From NCBI GenBank assembly GCA_004802725.1, contig SGPM01000049.1:51909-115908 (forward strand): a stretch of DNA of 64,000 nt, written 5' to 3'. The notes below the pieces were generated by a model. It worked only from the letters and a program-made list of their open reading frames with translations, was not told the origin of the DNA and made no database searches. Positions 33,925 to 52,379 of the stretch are shown in pieces. How positions within the stretch are numbered: position 1 is the first letter of the stretch; each line of letters opens with the position of its first letter. The stretch is from Antrodiella citrinella. Taxonomy: Eukaryota; Basidiomycota; Agaricomycetes; Polyporales; Steccherinaceae. A program made the translations under genes and the position numbers.

Positions 33925-35559
33925 ATGTCGCATATCCTACCCGGAGACCGAGAAGCCTACCCCGAAGAGCCCCCAGAGAGCCCTTGGAGGTCCCGTCTGC
34001 CTCATCATCGAGACCATACCAAGTCGCCTTTGAAGCGCATCACCACCTTCGCATCCATCCTTCTCCTATGCGTCCCTCTTCTTCTACTCTTCCGTCACCT
34101 TCACGGAAGCGCTGACTCCGACATTGCTGCCACCGAGGACTATCTCGCGTCACGGCCAGCAACACACCACCGCATCCCAGCGGTCCCTACTTCTGTACCC
34201 GTCTCGGCGACCGTTGAGATTGAATACGGGCCTGAGGACGTGGATGCAGACGATGAGGAGTCGGCGATACTTGTTGAGCCATTACCTGTGGTTCCACCAC
34301 ATCCCATGACATTCTCACTCATCATGTTTTCCTCCGACTCCGCGAGCGAAGGTGCGCTCCTAATCAAAGTACGTCCCTTCCTTGCACTTCGGATACTCCA
34401 GGAGCTGAACACGTTCTGGATAGTCCATCATTATGTATACATCCGCTCCAGTACATTTCCATATAATCTGCGACGAGGGCGCGCGAGAATACCTTGAAGG
34501 CCGTCTCGCACTCGTTACGCGTCCCCGACACAACATTTTTGTTCGATTTTACCTGTTATCTCACGAGGAGATGATGGCGCGCATAGAGCGCGAAGGCGCC
34601 ATCACTACTGACCACTCCGCTGGCGTCCGTAAGTCATCAACGCCCTGACCTCTAGAGTATGGCGATACCGAAAACTGACACGTTGGACAGCCGGCCTCAT
34701 GAAGCTATTCATCCATGAAATCCTCCCCGATACCGTCAAGAGAGCCATCTTCCTCGACACCGACGCTTTCTTTATCTCCGACCCAATCCTGCTCTGGAAC
34801 CGCTTTGACGACTTCACCGAAGAAGCAGCCGTATCCATGCCCACCCACTTTGACCAGAGTTCCACCGAATGGCACGACGCGAACCGGATTTGCTCTTGCG
34901 TCATGCTGCTAGATTTGGAAAAGCTACGGAAACTGAGGCTCATGGACTCCATCCTATACCACGAAAACGACCCGCATGGCACACCTGCGCTCTCCCCGCC
35001 CGCGTTCAGAGACATGTTCGGCCCACCAGGGGGGAGCGGGCACTACGAGGGTGTCAAGCTCGGCGACCAGGGATACTGGTGGGCGATCGTAAAGCACAAC
35101 CCGAAGGTGCTTCAGCACTTGCACTTCGACTATGAGGTCTCGAGTTGTTTGCTCAACATGTACGGAGCGGTGTTGGGAGATGACGGTGCGAATGAGGAAG
35201 AGGCGAAAAAGAACCAGGTACACGTGGTGGAAACCGTCCACGAGGGCGACCTCATTCTACCCAAAGTCCTACACTTGTGAGTACAGCGTTTGCAGTCCCT
35301 CTTTCCTTGACTGACTGTGATACGATTCCGCAGTAACTGTCTTGATGGCACGCCCCGCTTCTTCGAGTGGGAAGGCTGGTCAGACCCGACACACTGGCTG
35401 ACCCGCTCATGGGGACCCGCCGTATTCTATCACGTCGGCGTAAAATGGCTCTGGCTGAATCAGGGCCTCAAAGATGTATCCTCTGTCGTTGTTGAGTCCG
35501 CCCGACACATCGTGTTCGCCGATGAGCGGTACGGCCACGACATGGAGTCGGACGGCTAG
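33925..35559 (+). CDS. Type II membrane glycosyltransferase, GT8-like with DxD motif
   Basis: Predicted Golgi sugar transferase. Four exons (introns about 34370-34420, 34630-34690, 35278-35333). Residues ~37-60 form one signal-anchor helix (FASILLLCVPLLLLF) after a short Pro-rich cytosolic tail. The lumenal part has a Rossmann-type start (MTFSLIMFSSD, then SIIMYTSAPVHFHIICDE), the metal-binding DxD in AIFLDTDAFFISDP, NRICSCVMLLDLEKLR, then GDQGYWWAIV and the late block GTPRFFEWEGWSDP. This order fits GT8-type retaining enzymes such as xylosyl- or LARGE-type glucuronyl/xylosyltransferases. The donor sugar cannot be told. A longer N terminus from an upstream ATG at 33847 is possible but less likely. 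Confidence 0.8.
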
Positions 35560-35707
35560 GACTTCATACGTGATATTGATTGTCACTTTCTGGTTGCTTT
35601 CTGGTCATTACTAGTCTTACAGCTGTGTTGCTGCCGTTCAACACCTGCGCGGCGCGGAGCGTCCGAGAAGTTCGGAGACTCCACGAGTCCGAGACGATAC
35701 CCCCTCC

Positions 35708-37968
<2,261 letters not shown>

Positions 37969-38273
37969 AGTGCTGGTAATCAGTGCGACGCACTTCAGTC
38001 TTTGAAGTCGGTGTCGGAGTTTGTTTCAGAGATATGTGGGGGTAGAGGTGGTTGGTCCGAGTCCGAGTCCGAGTCGAGTTGCAACCCAGATCGTGCGTCA
38101 TAAGCGCCCATAGTCGAGAATGGCCTCGGGACTCCCGGCCCGGCTCACGACGCCGTCGAGTCATTGTTTTCTCTCTTTAACAGCACACCCCGCAGACCTT
38201 GACCAATTGCTACAGAAGTAGCGGAAGTATTCTCCATGCACTTCACACTTAGGTTGATTACACTAATCTGTCA

Positions 38274-40203
38274 ATGATCTCTTTAGTTTCAGACTCGGAA
38301 GCCCATCGGTCTTCTACCACTGGCACTCAGGTTGTGACTGCTCGGATCCACTTTCCTCAGTTTCCCATAGAGGTCTGGGAGCAAATCATCGACCTGGCCG
38401 CTTGTGTGGACGAATGAAGTACCGTGAACTTGCCATTATGTCGTTCGTGGCTGCCAAGTTCTGGACGTATTGATTTACAGCACCCCTATCGAACTCTGTT
38501 CTCATCGAACTGTTAAATCGTTTTGCCCATTCCTTTCCGCCTCCCCTGCTCTTTCAACTCGAGTACCCGAATTCTACTTCAGTCATGGTCAACGCGACCG
38601 ATCCTCTGATACAGAGGACTATTGGCTTTCTTCCGCTCCATCAATGCTGCACATCTCACTCCCTAACCTCCACACCCTCACCCTCCACTATATCGACTTG
38701 CGTACACCAGCATGTCAGTCTGTACCAGTCCTATGCGAAATTGAAGTACACATCCCCCATCAAACACCTCGAACTTCGGGATGTTTCGTTCCAGAACTTC
38801 TCGCAGGTCGTTCGATTGGTGCGCTGTCATGCATGTACAAACACTCACACTCTCCGGTTTGACCCTCGCGCGACTAACGGCCGTCGGTGTTGGCACGGAC
38901 AGGGTGCCCCCGTGTAATCCGTGGCTCCATTCAGTGACGATTTATTTGTCATCGTGGACGGAGATGGGTGACATATCCTGGGGCGGACTTCTGGCTTGCC
39001 CAAATCTTTCTGTGGTGAGCCTTTACATCAGAGACGATGACTCGGCGGGGGAAACGGCCCAGACGGCGGCACAGGAAGCCCCCACACTGCAGCGTACCAC
39101 GGGCGGATGGACTCACATACTCCACATGTTTTTACATTTGTGTGCGACGGCGACACGCGCCGGTGCACGACGCAAAGTCAAAATGGACGTGGATTTCAAC
39201 AAAAGAGGTGTATGCGAGCGAATTGACATTTTCCACGACTTTTTCTCTACCGGTGCGTCACAAGCTTAAATCATTCCTGACATTTCATATATTTATTACC
39301 TATCATACACCTAGCGTACGATGCGGATTTCCTCGAGTATCCGATAGAGCATCCAGACATCGGATTCACGCAAGCCGCACTAGAGGTGGTGTTTGTTCGA
39401 ACATCGACCGCCGCGACTGTCGTTGATACACTCTTCCGCACACTCGTCCCCTTATCCTCTTGCCAGTTCAAGATCCATTATCGTCGACTGCAGTCTGGGT
39501 AATTGGACGTGGGCCGATTACCTTCCGGAGAAGCGGCAAAGCATCGACGAGCTGCTCGATGGTGCCGCTTCAGGATAGATATTCCATACAATGTCATGGA
39601 CTACGACTCTACACTGACTCGAACTCAGTATGATCGTGTCAGTGACCTTCATCGCGCTTTGTTCCGATGAGAGGGGTCATACCCGCGGGGCGAGCCTGAC
39701 GTCGCGATTATCATCGATGTGCTCGGACAGCCTACAGTATGGGGAAATGGGGCGAGACTGTGCGATTTTCATTACAAGATACGGCACTAGGTATGCCAGG
39801 CGATAAGCTGCACAACACATGGTCCAATGGGAATATGAATCTGAACATCCTCTTTTCCATCTGTTCTGCCAGTAAAGAAAATGCGGAAGACATGATAGTC
39901 GTCTCCACCATTCTCGAGAAAGTTACGGATGATGTGCATATGTGTAAAATGGCCTTCTTCGTGCCCTGTGTGGTCATCTCAGGACGAGACCAGCCGGAAA
40001 AGTCTGTCAAGCAGCATGCCAGCTTGTTAACTAAGTGGTTGTTCACAATAGATGTCTGGGTATACGCTTTTTTGACCTGGTCGACGGCTTCAAGTTGGGA
40101 TGACTGGTCGATGTCGCTGATTCGATTGACACCTCACAGGGATACGGGCGACACCACCGTATGTCAAATTTGGCCACATTTCTGCACCAGGACTCGGAGA
40201 TAG
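38274..40203 (+). pseudogene. Broken F-box protein gene
   Basis: The N terminus is a typical mushroom F-box: after MISLVSDSEAHRSS comes FPIEVWEQIIDLAA, and after a TGA (38417-38419, where a Trp codon is expected) the same frame continues NLPLCRSWLPSSGRIDLQHPYRTLF. Further on, pieces in three frames look like one protein: LHISLPNLHTLTLHYIDLR, VSLYIRDDD, and the 39739-40203 frame. At least three frame changes or stops are needed to link them and no splice sites explain all of them. F-box families expand and decay quickly in agaricomycetes. The last ORF (39739-40203) may be a separate unknown gene. Confidence 0.5.
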
Positions 40204-40945
40204 CAAATGTCAACCGGTGAATAGACGCTGCATTCGTCACAAGTTGACAGTACACTGGTCCAGATTATTTTGAATCGGCATCTAAGGCATCAGCAGTGTC
40301 ACAAGACGGGCCGTGACGGACTTTCAAGTTGCTGTTTTTACGCACAAAATCGCATCTATGACAGAGTGGCTTGGTAGAGACTGAGGAGCAAAGTCAAGAC
40401 AATCAAATTTGAGTGTGTAGAGGGGGTGCGTAGCTTTAACGGGACGGAGGAAAGTCAGTTATCCTGAGACGTGACCATACAGGATTCTTTGGAATATCAT
40501 ATTGTGCCAAATTCCAGGTGAGCTACCCCGGCAGACAAAGCAGGGGAGGAGGAGAGAAAGTGGGAGAACGACATGACCGGCCTCGGCGAGATCCAAGTCT
40601 AATGTCCCCATTACTGTATATCAATAGGTAGCAACAAAGGAAGGTGAGAATCAACTCGGGATACTGATGTTGATACGCTACTACCTGCAGTGGAATAGCA
40701 CACCATATGACGGTCAAGATAATCGCAGAGGGACAGTTGTCTTCCGATTTATAAGCGCCCATAATCAATGAAGCAGGTCGGCCCGGTCCATTTTCTCCTC
40801 CTCGTTCACCGGAACCTTGACAAACATCCGTCTACGTCTTCCTGAAATCTACCGGAGACCTGCTTCATGTAATTGGGAACCGCCGCTTCACCGGTCGTTT
40901 CCCTCCCACTGGCACTCTCGTTGGGCTTTACCTCTTCCCGTTAAC
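40204..40945. other. Intergenic region upstream of PEX6
   Basis: 742 bp. A minus-strand frame at 40523-40768 is hydrophobic (ILTVIWCAIPLQ) but matches no family I know and was not called. The 200 bp before 40946 should hold the PEX6 promoter and leader. An in-frame extension of PEX6 from a non-ATG codon at 40817 is open but lacks an ATG. Confidence 0.4.
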
Positions 40946-44941
<3,996 letters not shown>

Positions 44942-45233
44942 GCGGAATGCTATATCCATGTATCAGTAGAAGGAAGCGACGAAAAATCCATGTGGACTTG
45001 CATGTACCACATTCTTCGATATCAAATTTCAAGAGAGTACTCGAGTACGTGACGAATTTGTTTGGGGGCAAGATGATTTTGGTATGGTACCGGATACTGT
45101 GGTTTCGTGCTTGTACATTATACAGTTCTGCTGTCTCTATCCTTGCCTCTAAGCCTATGCTGGGCCTTCTTCGGTCGTCAAAGCGCTAAGATCCCTTGTG
45201 CCTCCACCTCTGTTGAGAGAGAGAGAGCCCATA

Positions 45234-45955
45234 TTAGTATCCCAACGGAGGAGAGAAAATAATGACGCACGACGCAGACGATCCCAGCACATCTACCGCA
45301 TCGATCCTGGTCACATCCTCAGTCCCAATATTCGACTGCACGAACACCTTATTAGCACAGAAAGTCAGCTCTTTTTTAACCCTCTCTAACCACAAAAGAA
45401 CATTGTCTCACATGCAAGATAGTGACACTTTGGAACCGCACGAACCGCAGCGGGATCGGTTTGCCCTCCCTGACCTGCTCCTCCGTCAAGTCGATCACCT
45501 GCGCTGCATCGGGCTCCTCCGCGCGCTCGACGTCCTCGAACCCGATCGCGGGGCGGTTGATGAACAGCTTTATCCGCGCGGGGCCTTGTGCGATGTGTGC
45601 GGGGGAAGTGTGGATCACGATGGACCGTGGACGGACGGTTTGGTTGAACTATGTAAGCACCAGTGTGGCGCGTTCAGGACGTGTGCGTATAAGGAGTGTG
45701 TGGAGTACGTACATGGAGGTTGAGGATGAGCTGCTCATCTGCGTCGCTCAATAACTGCGCACTCGCGTTTTTGTTCCTGGTTTTCGCACCAAGGATGCTC
45801 CGGAGCGTATTGTTCGAATGGCTCGCCTCATTCAGACAGTTCGTCTGCGTGTTGTCCAGATGTTGCAGCAAAGACTACACAAGCAGTGGGCTTAACAAAC
45901 GATATCCCACGCCCGCAGAGTAGTATGTACCTTACTTCGTTCTTCTCGTCCGCCA
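45234..45955 (-). CDS. PITH-domain protein (TXNL1 C-terminal-like), without thioredoxin domain
   Basis: Four exons from ATG 45955: MADEKNE, then SLLQHLDNTQTNCLNEA, SILGAKTRNKNASAQLLSD ADEQLILNLH, then FNQTVR..SIVIHTSPAHIAQGP, IKLFINRPAIGFEDVE, EGKPIPLRFVRFQSV and VFVQSNIGTEDVTRIDAV. This is a whole PITH (DUF1000) domain, about 190 residues, and nothing else. In TXNL1 this domain binds the 26S proteasome. For stand-alone PITH proteins the role is poorly known. The C terminus after DVLG (SSASCVIIFS) is short and non-conserved, ending TAA at 45234-45236. A short GA repeat lies just downstream at 45215-45230. Confidence 0.86.
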
Positions 45956-46192
45956 TAATTTGGAGATTCAAAGCGTGTACTTGGAGGAGAGAGATGAAAG
46001 TCAAGAGCAACTTAGATTTGAGTCGATTACCATGATTGTACGATTAGACGCTCTACACCACTGAGCCGCTGAACAAAAAAGAGACACGGAATGTGGGACG
46101 GGTGGGGTATCTGCAGGTTATCCATCGTGGCGAAAGCAAAGATAACTTATGACGAAGAACAGAAAACAACGAAACGAGAGAGAGAGAGGAAT

Positions 46193-48535
46193 TTATGCGA
46201 TCACACACTCGTCCTTCGCATCTTGACGTGTCGGACGAGCAGTGTTCATGCGTTTGTTGCCCGTCCGCTTCATCTCCGTCAGTCGATTCATCGCCCGTTT
46301 ATTCCCTTGGGCTTTGAGATGAACAGTGTCAGAAATGTCACAAAATTGACGAAGGAACTATAACTCACCCGCCGCACGCATGTACCACCGCTTCGCAAAC
46401 TCGATATCTTGCTTCACACCAATACCCACCTCCGCGTAGTACCCTACCGCATATTCCGCCTTGCTCAACCCCTTGTTCGCCGCTCTCCGCGCCCACAAAT
46501 ACGCCTCGGAATCACTCTGCTTCAGCACGCCTTCGCTTCCTGTCAGATACCATCCGCTCAACGCTAACTCCGCCTCCGAGTGTCCTTTCTCCGCAGCCTT
46601 TGTATACCACGCGATAGAGCGACGCGGGTCGACGGGGCAAGTGAGCGCGCCGTATTCATAGCATTGTCCGAGCTTGTATTGCGCATGGGTGTATCCAAGA
46701 TGGCCCGCACGAGTGTAGAGTTCCTTGGCGTAGGCGGGGTCGTAAGGGACGACCTGGGAAGTGTTGCTTTCGTGGAGCAACGCAAGTTCAAACAGCGCGT
46801 GAGGATTATCCTCGTCAGCTTGCTCTGCAGCCCTCCGAAGCCAACCCACTGCTTCTCGCGGATTAGGCTGCTCACCCAACGTGCCACGCAACAGCACGAC
46901 GCCGAGCTTGTACATCGCGGCTGTATCACCCAGCGAAGCCGCTTTGCGATAGAACGCAGCAGCACGTTGAGGTTCTCGCCGCGTCCCCGCGCCGATCTCG
47001 TTGCACACGGCCACACGATAACTCGCCGCTGCGTGGTTTTGCTTCGCCGCCTGCAGATACAGATGGTATGCCCGCTCGTGATCCACTTGCAGCCCAAGCA
47101 TACCGGTTCCATGGCAATTTGCCAGGAAGAACTGCGCCTCGTCGTACGCCGACCCCTGCGTCGCCAACTTGCGCATCACTTTCAACGACTCTTGTATCAG
47201 ACTGTCCCGGAACCGCTTCAACGACTTTTGGTCCTTCGCGTCGGCACCAATATGCCTCGCGGCATCGATGAGGTACTTGGCGTACAGGAAATGCGCTTCG
47301 GGGTCTGGGTCGTCCTTGATTCGCACGCGATACTGATCGATGTACTCTTTCGTGTACGGTGGCGCGCTCAAGTCAATCGCTTTGCTTTTGTGCGTGCGCA
47401 GCGAGACCGAGGCCGTCGTACCAGCTCGTTCGAGCGGTGGCCGTGGCGCAATCTCAGGCTCTTCGACAGACAGGTAGCTTGAGGCGGAGGACGACGGCGG
47501 GCCATGTAGCTGTGGTGGACCACGCTGGAGAGGGGAGGCTGCACGGTCGGGATACCCGGCTGGTGCAAGGTACGACTGGGCGGAGGATATGGAGGCGGCG
47601 CTGCTGCTGGGATGGGGTGGGTAATATTGGCCCTGGCTCGGACCTGGACCGTATGCTTGCTGGGGTGGAGGGCGGGGAGGAGCTGCTTGCGGAGGCGGGC
47701 CCATGCCAAGTACGTCCGACGCTGCAGCGTACAGATGGTTGTTGTAACCGGCGGGAGGTGCATGTTGCATCTGAGGGGGGCCATACGCGTATCGTGGGTC
47801 CATTTGCTGCTGCTGATAACCCGCTTGGGGATAGCCACCAGCGCGAGAATCGTATCCACCATGTCCGAGCGACGACTGAACTCCCTCATCATACGAATAC
47901 GCACTCGTACGATCTGTCTCTGCGGTCTCGTAGCCCCACGAACTCCGTCCGCCGTTGTGCATGGAATGCTGGTCGCTGCTGACGCTGCCGCCAGAACGGA
48001 CCGAGACGCCATCGTGGTGCTGCAGTTGCTGGACGTCAGGATGGTAAACGAGGGGTGGCTGACCTTGTGGGGCACCGCCTGAGCGTTGAGGCGATGTCAT
48101 GGACGGGGAGACGGGTGTGCCTATGCGACGATTTGGATCGGGCATGCGGTGAGACATGGCACTGGTGCCGCGTGGCAAGGGGTCGTTCAGGTGCATGTTG
48201 GCGAAGTTATCGAGGGCTGTTTCGTAGCTAGGCGGCGGAGGCCCTGGTGGTGGGTCGAGCGCGATGGAATCATCGAGGTCAGACGGATCAGCGGTGTGGT
48301 AGGAGGATGTCCGTGAGCGATCTACAACGTATTTGAGCACTCGACACTTTGAAGCTGTCCACAAGCTCAGGTAAGAGCATAGGTTGGGTGAACATACCGT
48401 CGTGTGTCGATGAGTAGTTGACGGAGCCACTGTCCTCTATGTACGCGACGCCGTTCTCCTCTCCCACTGATTTCAGTTGATTCATCCCGTTACGCCTGTT
48501 GGATGCACGGGGTGACGACGGATTTGAGTCCGCCA
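46193..48535 (-). CDS. SKT5: Sel1-repeat chitin synthase activator of the Skt5/Chs4 family with C-terminal CaaX box
   Basis: Activates and anchors chitin synthase (yeast Chs3) at the bud neck or growing tip. Three exons: ATG 48535 (MADSNPSSPRA), a 73-nt-class intron near 48320-48395, a long central exon, and a short last exon. The N-terminal ~330 residues are Pro/Gln/Ser/Tyr-rich and disordered. Then come PPYTKEYIDQYRVRIKDDPDPEA and about seven Sel1 repeats (for example AAASYRVAVCNEIGAG, AMYKLGVVLLRG, HAQYKLGQCYEYG). The frame appears to end at 46358 (RAAGEL), but GTGAGT there is a splice donor. The last exon reads NKRAMNRLTEMKRTG and ends DECVIA, TAA 46193-46195. CVIA is a CaaX box; yeast Chs4 ends likewise in a prenylated Cys motif. 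Confidence 0.88.
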
Positions 48536-48681
48536 TTGACGGCAACGATGAGGAGGAGGTCGAGGAGGATGATCACAAGAAAGAGGAAACGGTCGATCAC
48601 TCTCACTCACAGACGCACGAGGCAATTATCGTAAAAATAAACACCGTATAATAACAAACAAATAAGTTATCGACAAACATT

Positions 48682-51197
48682 TCAGCCATCCCCGTTCACG
48701 ACGACCTCCATCGCCTCGTCGTTCGGGACGTCGACGTCGGGCCACGACCACGTCTCGACGACCCTCTCGACGCGATGTCGCTCTATCCCCGTCTCAGTCC
48801 GTCGCACCTTCACCAGCACAGTCCGAGTGCTCCGAACAGCGACCTCCTCCCCATCTGCCTCCTCCTCTACTTCGTCTTGCACCCATCGACCCTTCCACGC
48901 ATCGCTACTCCCATCTACTCGCATCGCTTTCACATTTATCTCTATCGACTCCCCCGGCCTCTCCTTGACAGCGTCCCACGCCCTCGGCTTGAAGTTCCTG
49001 AACACCTCCTGCTGATGATCCTCCGACACTCGCTTTCGCTTACTCCCTGCCCCAGAAGACGACGCCGAGTCTCCATTCGATGCCGCCTTCCGCTTCTTGT
49101 TCAAATTCCTCGTCCCGACGTCCTCGTCCGTCGCATACCCCTCTGCAAGCCTCACCCGCCACCTTAACTCCCGCGCTAATGCAGGCGCGTCCTTCACTCT
49201 TTCGCTCGGCACTTGCTCCTTCGCGTCCTTTTTCGCTGCCTCCGTGCCCTTCTCCATCGTTCGCGCCTCGTGCACCAGGAAGTCGGCGAGGGCCTCGAGG
49301 GACGTCATCACCCGCGAAGGGAACTCTTCCTTGGCTTTAAGATCCCGCAGGTACTTTTCGGCCGTATACCAGCTCAGCTTTGTAAAGTAAGGATATCGGA
49401 ACCGCTTCGGTACGTGCGTCGCAATCTCTATCTCGCGTACTCGGAGTTCTGTCGAAGAATGAGAAATTGGAACCTATCAGCCGACAACAATGCACTCACG
49501 AGTAGCCACGTTGTACGAATGCAAGAAATTGCCTCCAAACACCATCGTGTCCTCCGGTGTGTACTACAATGTATTAGTATCCAATCCATCACAATCAAAT
49601 TTACACATACCACTGCGTGAATCCAACCTGTCGGTATGATCAACGTATTTCCCGGCTTCAGTTCAATCTTGTACACCTCGTCGCACATGTCTCCTAACCA
49701 AGAGTGGTTCTGCATCTCCGTCCCTGACCACCGTTCATACGCAGCCAAATTGGCCGGAGTCGGTCGTATAAAGTAAAACACCTAGCACATTGTCAGCACG
49801 GATGAAAAAGGGTCAAAAATCATACTCACCTTCGCCCCGTTCAAGATATGGTAGTATACCGACGATCCTGCAAAGTCGATGTGCCAATCCGTCCATGCAT
49901 CTGTGACACCCATTAGGCAGTACAGCTGCACCTTCGGGAACGTATGACCCCTCCCCTTCTTTGTCCCCGGCCAAAACTTCTCCACCCAATCCATCTCGCG
50001 CACAAGCCGCGGCGGCAGAATCTTGTTGGCCAATTCCGTGCCGGACACTTCGAGAGAGATGATGTTGCGAACACGGTCCCGGGCTTCGGGTTCTGTGTTG
50101 ACGTAGTCGGCCCATTTCCTCAGCGTCCACCCAGGGGCATTGGATTGTGTGGTGACGTCTATCAAAATGACGGTTGTTAGCAAGTGTCACGAGGTGGAAT
50201 GCAGATCTGGGACGTACCAATGACTTCGACTGGCATGTCGTCACCTAGAATTTCAGCGACGTCCTCGGGGCTGAAATCTGACTCGGGCATTTTCATCCCA
50301 AGACCGTCCACCTTTTCGACAAAGATGGGCTCCCGGAAGGCGTCGTCGTCGTGTTCGATCCAGTCCAGTGTGAGCTCATGCCCCTGCATGACCTTGAAGT
50401 TGTGCGGTTTGATGTCCTTCCCTTCCAGCATCCGAGTCCACCTAAATATTTCATGTCAAGACTTCACGCGAAGAGGCAGAATTTCGAGTATGACGTACCT
50501 ATGTGGGTCCGACTCTTGTCCATTGTTCAAACCAGCATAATCTCGCTGTGTCCGCTTCCTCGACGACTTTCGCGCAGGCGGCTTCATGGTTATAACACGC
50601 CTGGTGTCCTCGTCCAAACACGGCCTACAAAACCTATTTATACCCCGCAATTTCAATATCACACTTCCACTGCACTTTGAAAGGAGAGCACAACAAAGAA
50701 ACGCACCACTTGTCGATGGCCTCCAGCTCGCCCTTTCCCGCACACCGCCAATGGAACCACGTCTTGCACGCGTCGCATCGCACCCAGCTCTCCTTCTCGA
50801 CAGGGGGGCTATCCGGCGCGCATGCAGGACACTTGTCATCGTCCTGGTTCTCTCCGTTCGGCTTCGTACCGTCGTCATCATCAACGACGTGGTTGTCGTG
50901 TTCTTCGTGTTCTCCTTCAGTAGGAGGCTGCTGCGAGTCGGAAGGCGGTGGCTGCTCTTGCTGCTGCGGTGGTTCGTCTGCAGGCTCCGGGGTGGCCGCT
51001 GTATTCAAACGACCTGAGCGTCGACGAACTGCAGCTCGAGCCATGTGTGTGTGCAGGGGTGAACGTGCAGGTATTCTCAAGTTTCTGATATCTGTGCTCG
51101 GTACTATGGATGCCACCACTTGTGCTGCGTTCACGACTGTTTCGACGTCGCGGTCGAGGTCGAATCTGCCCCCGAGGTCTTGCGAGCCTAGTTTCAT
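48682..51197 (-). CDS. JHD1: PHD-JmjC histone demethylase, JHD1/KDM2 type
   Basis: Fe(II)/2-oxoglutarate enzyme expected to demethylate H3K36. The PHD finger (CPAC, then [15 protein letters not shown], then FCRPC) shows the C4HC3 pattern. The JmjC part has [40 protein letters not shown] with the HxD iron ligands, [17 protein letters not shown], and [20 protein letters not shown] with the distal His. After it follow [10 protein letters not shown] and a basic, Ser-rich C-terminal region of ~220 residues with likely nuclear signals (KKRK, SKRKR). About eight exons. Start: the frame is open from ATG 51197 ([10 protein letters not shown]), but the ATG at 51044 ([12 protein letters not shown]) fits the family better, so the first 51 residues may be untranslated. 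TGA at 48682-48684. Confidence 0.9.
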
Positions 51198-52379
51198 TTC
51201 CTCGTCATTGTGCTGATGTAATACTCAGACGCCAGCTACTACTGTTAGCCGAATCTTGCCATTGTGTCCCTCTAGTTCCAGTATCCGGACACAGTTGAAG
51301 TTGCAGCACTGGTCAAATACGGTAGTTGGGTGCGATTTCCGTCTGGTTTCGAGACCACGACACCCCATTGTAGCGACGCTATTCGAGTATGTGCGTAAGA
51401 TCAGATAGTGGCTGACTTTCTTTACTCACATTGCCATACTATTCAGGGCAGATAGGGATACCGTTGGACAAAATGCTGAAGGCTCATCAGGGTCTAACAC
51501 CACTATACTCCAATTGCATAATTCTGACGGCACAACTCGGAGGTTCGCGACTGTCATCGCTACACTGCTCCATACTTATATCCTCTCTGGTCAGTTCTAG
51601 ATCATTGGAACTGACTGCAGTCAGTGCAAATGGACCGAGGCCGACTTGGACCTGGTGAAGTGAGAGACCATTGACAAGCTACTCGATGACTCTCACTTGA
51701 CCTCCCCTATGTACCTCAAGACAGCCCTCCGACTCCCACCCAACGTCATCTACGGAAACAAAAACGACCGTCTTCAAGCTTGCGAATGGCGATCGTCAGT
51801 TCGAGGGACCAGTTCGACGCGTTACATTCTGGCGATGTGGTCGGAAACTCGGAGGTGCTCAGCGGCGGTAGATGTGGACCCACATTAGTAATCGAATTTC
51901 TAGGAGCTGGCAAGAACCAGCAGCTTGTCTGAGAATATGGCAGCGTTGTACCCCAACGCAATCAACAGATTTAACCGACGCATTCGTTGGACACCATGCA
52001 AGCAAGAGACCTGTCTGTCTGTATATGCTGGGACATGCTGAGAACATTTCGAGGAGAGCGGCCCTGAACACCTCGGACAAAGCTGCTTGTAGCAGGCTAA
52101 TTACTTTCAACGCAGTAAGTCGTGGTATTTTACTCTCACGCACATCACTCATTTTCTCCACAGTAAACCGGTACATACAATTGCAATACCGAGTCCAAGT
52201 CTTACTTCCTTGACACCGGGCTCGACAATATACGTTGACGTGCATCGGTTGCAATGCACGTTCATTGTAGTGTCAAGACTGAGAGGCTACTCAAGCCATA
52301 GATGTTCGACCTCTAGCTTGTTTCTCTATCTCTACCTCCATTGAAACCTACCTACCACTCAGCACCAACGTATTTCAAG
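51198..52379. other. Intergenic region with possible gene remnant
   Basis: 1.18 kb. A plus-strand stretch near 51280-51390 reads like an isolated exon (YPDTVEVAALVKYGSWVRF) but I could not join it to anything. Around 52240-52262 is a small perfect hairpin with arms CGTGCAT/ATGCACG. No supported gene. Confidence 0.35.

Noticed and set aside
40523..40768. Hydrophobic minus-strand ORF before PEX6, considered as a Pmp3-like small membrane protein
   Set aside because: It lacks the Pmp3 pattern (no PPLAVF or GYIPGIIHA-like motif) and a possible intron leads straight to a stop.
46020..46080. tRNA-like sequence on the minus strand (GGCTCAGTGGTGTAGAGC resembles a D-arm/A box)
   Set aside because: No anticodon stem pairs, no good T-arm (only GACTCAAATCT), and no acceptor stem can be formed, with or without an intron.
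46580..47482. 300-codon open frame on the plus strand opposite the Skt5 gene
   Set aside because: It is the antisense shadow of a GC-rich, uninterrupted exon; composition is Arg/Leu-heavy and no family features are seen.
48775..49620. Overlapping plus-strand ORFs opposite JHD1
   Set aside because: Three frames overlap in the same GC-rich region opposite a clear exon of the demethylase; shadows.
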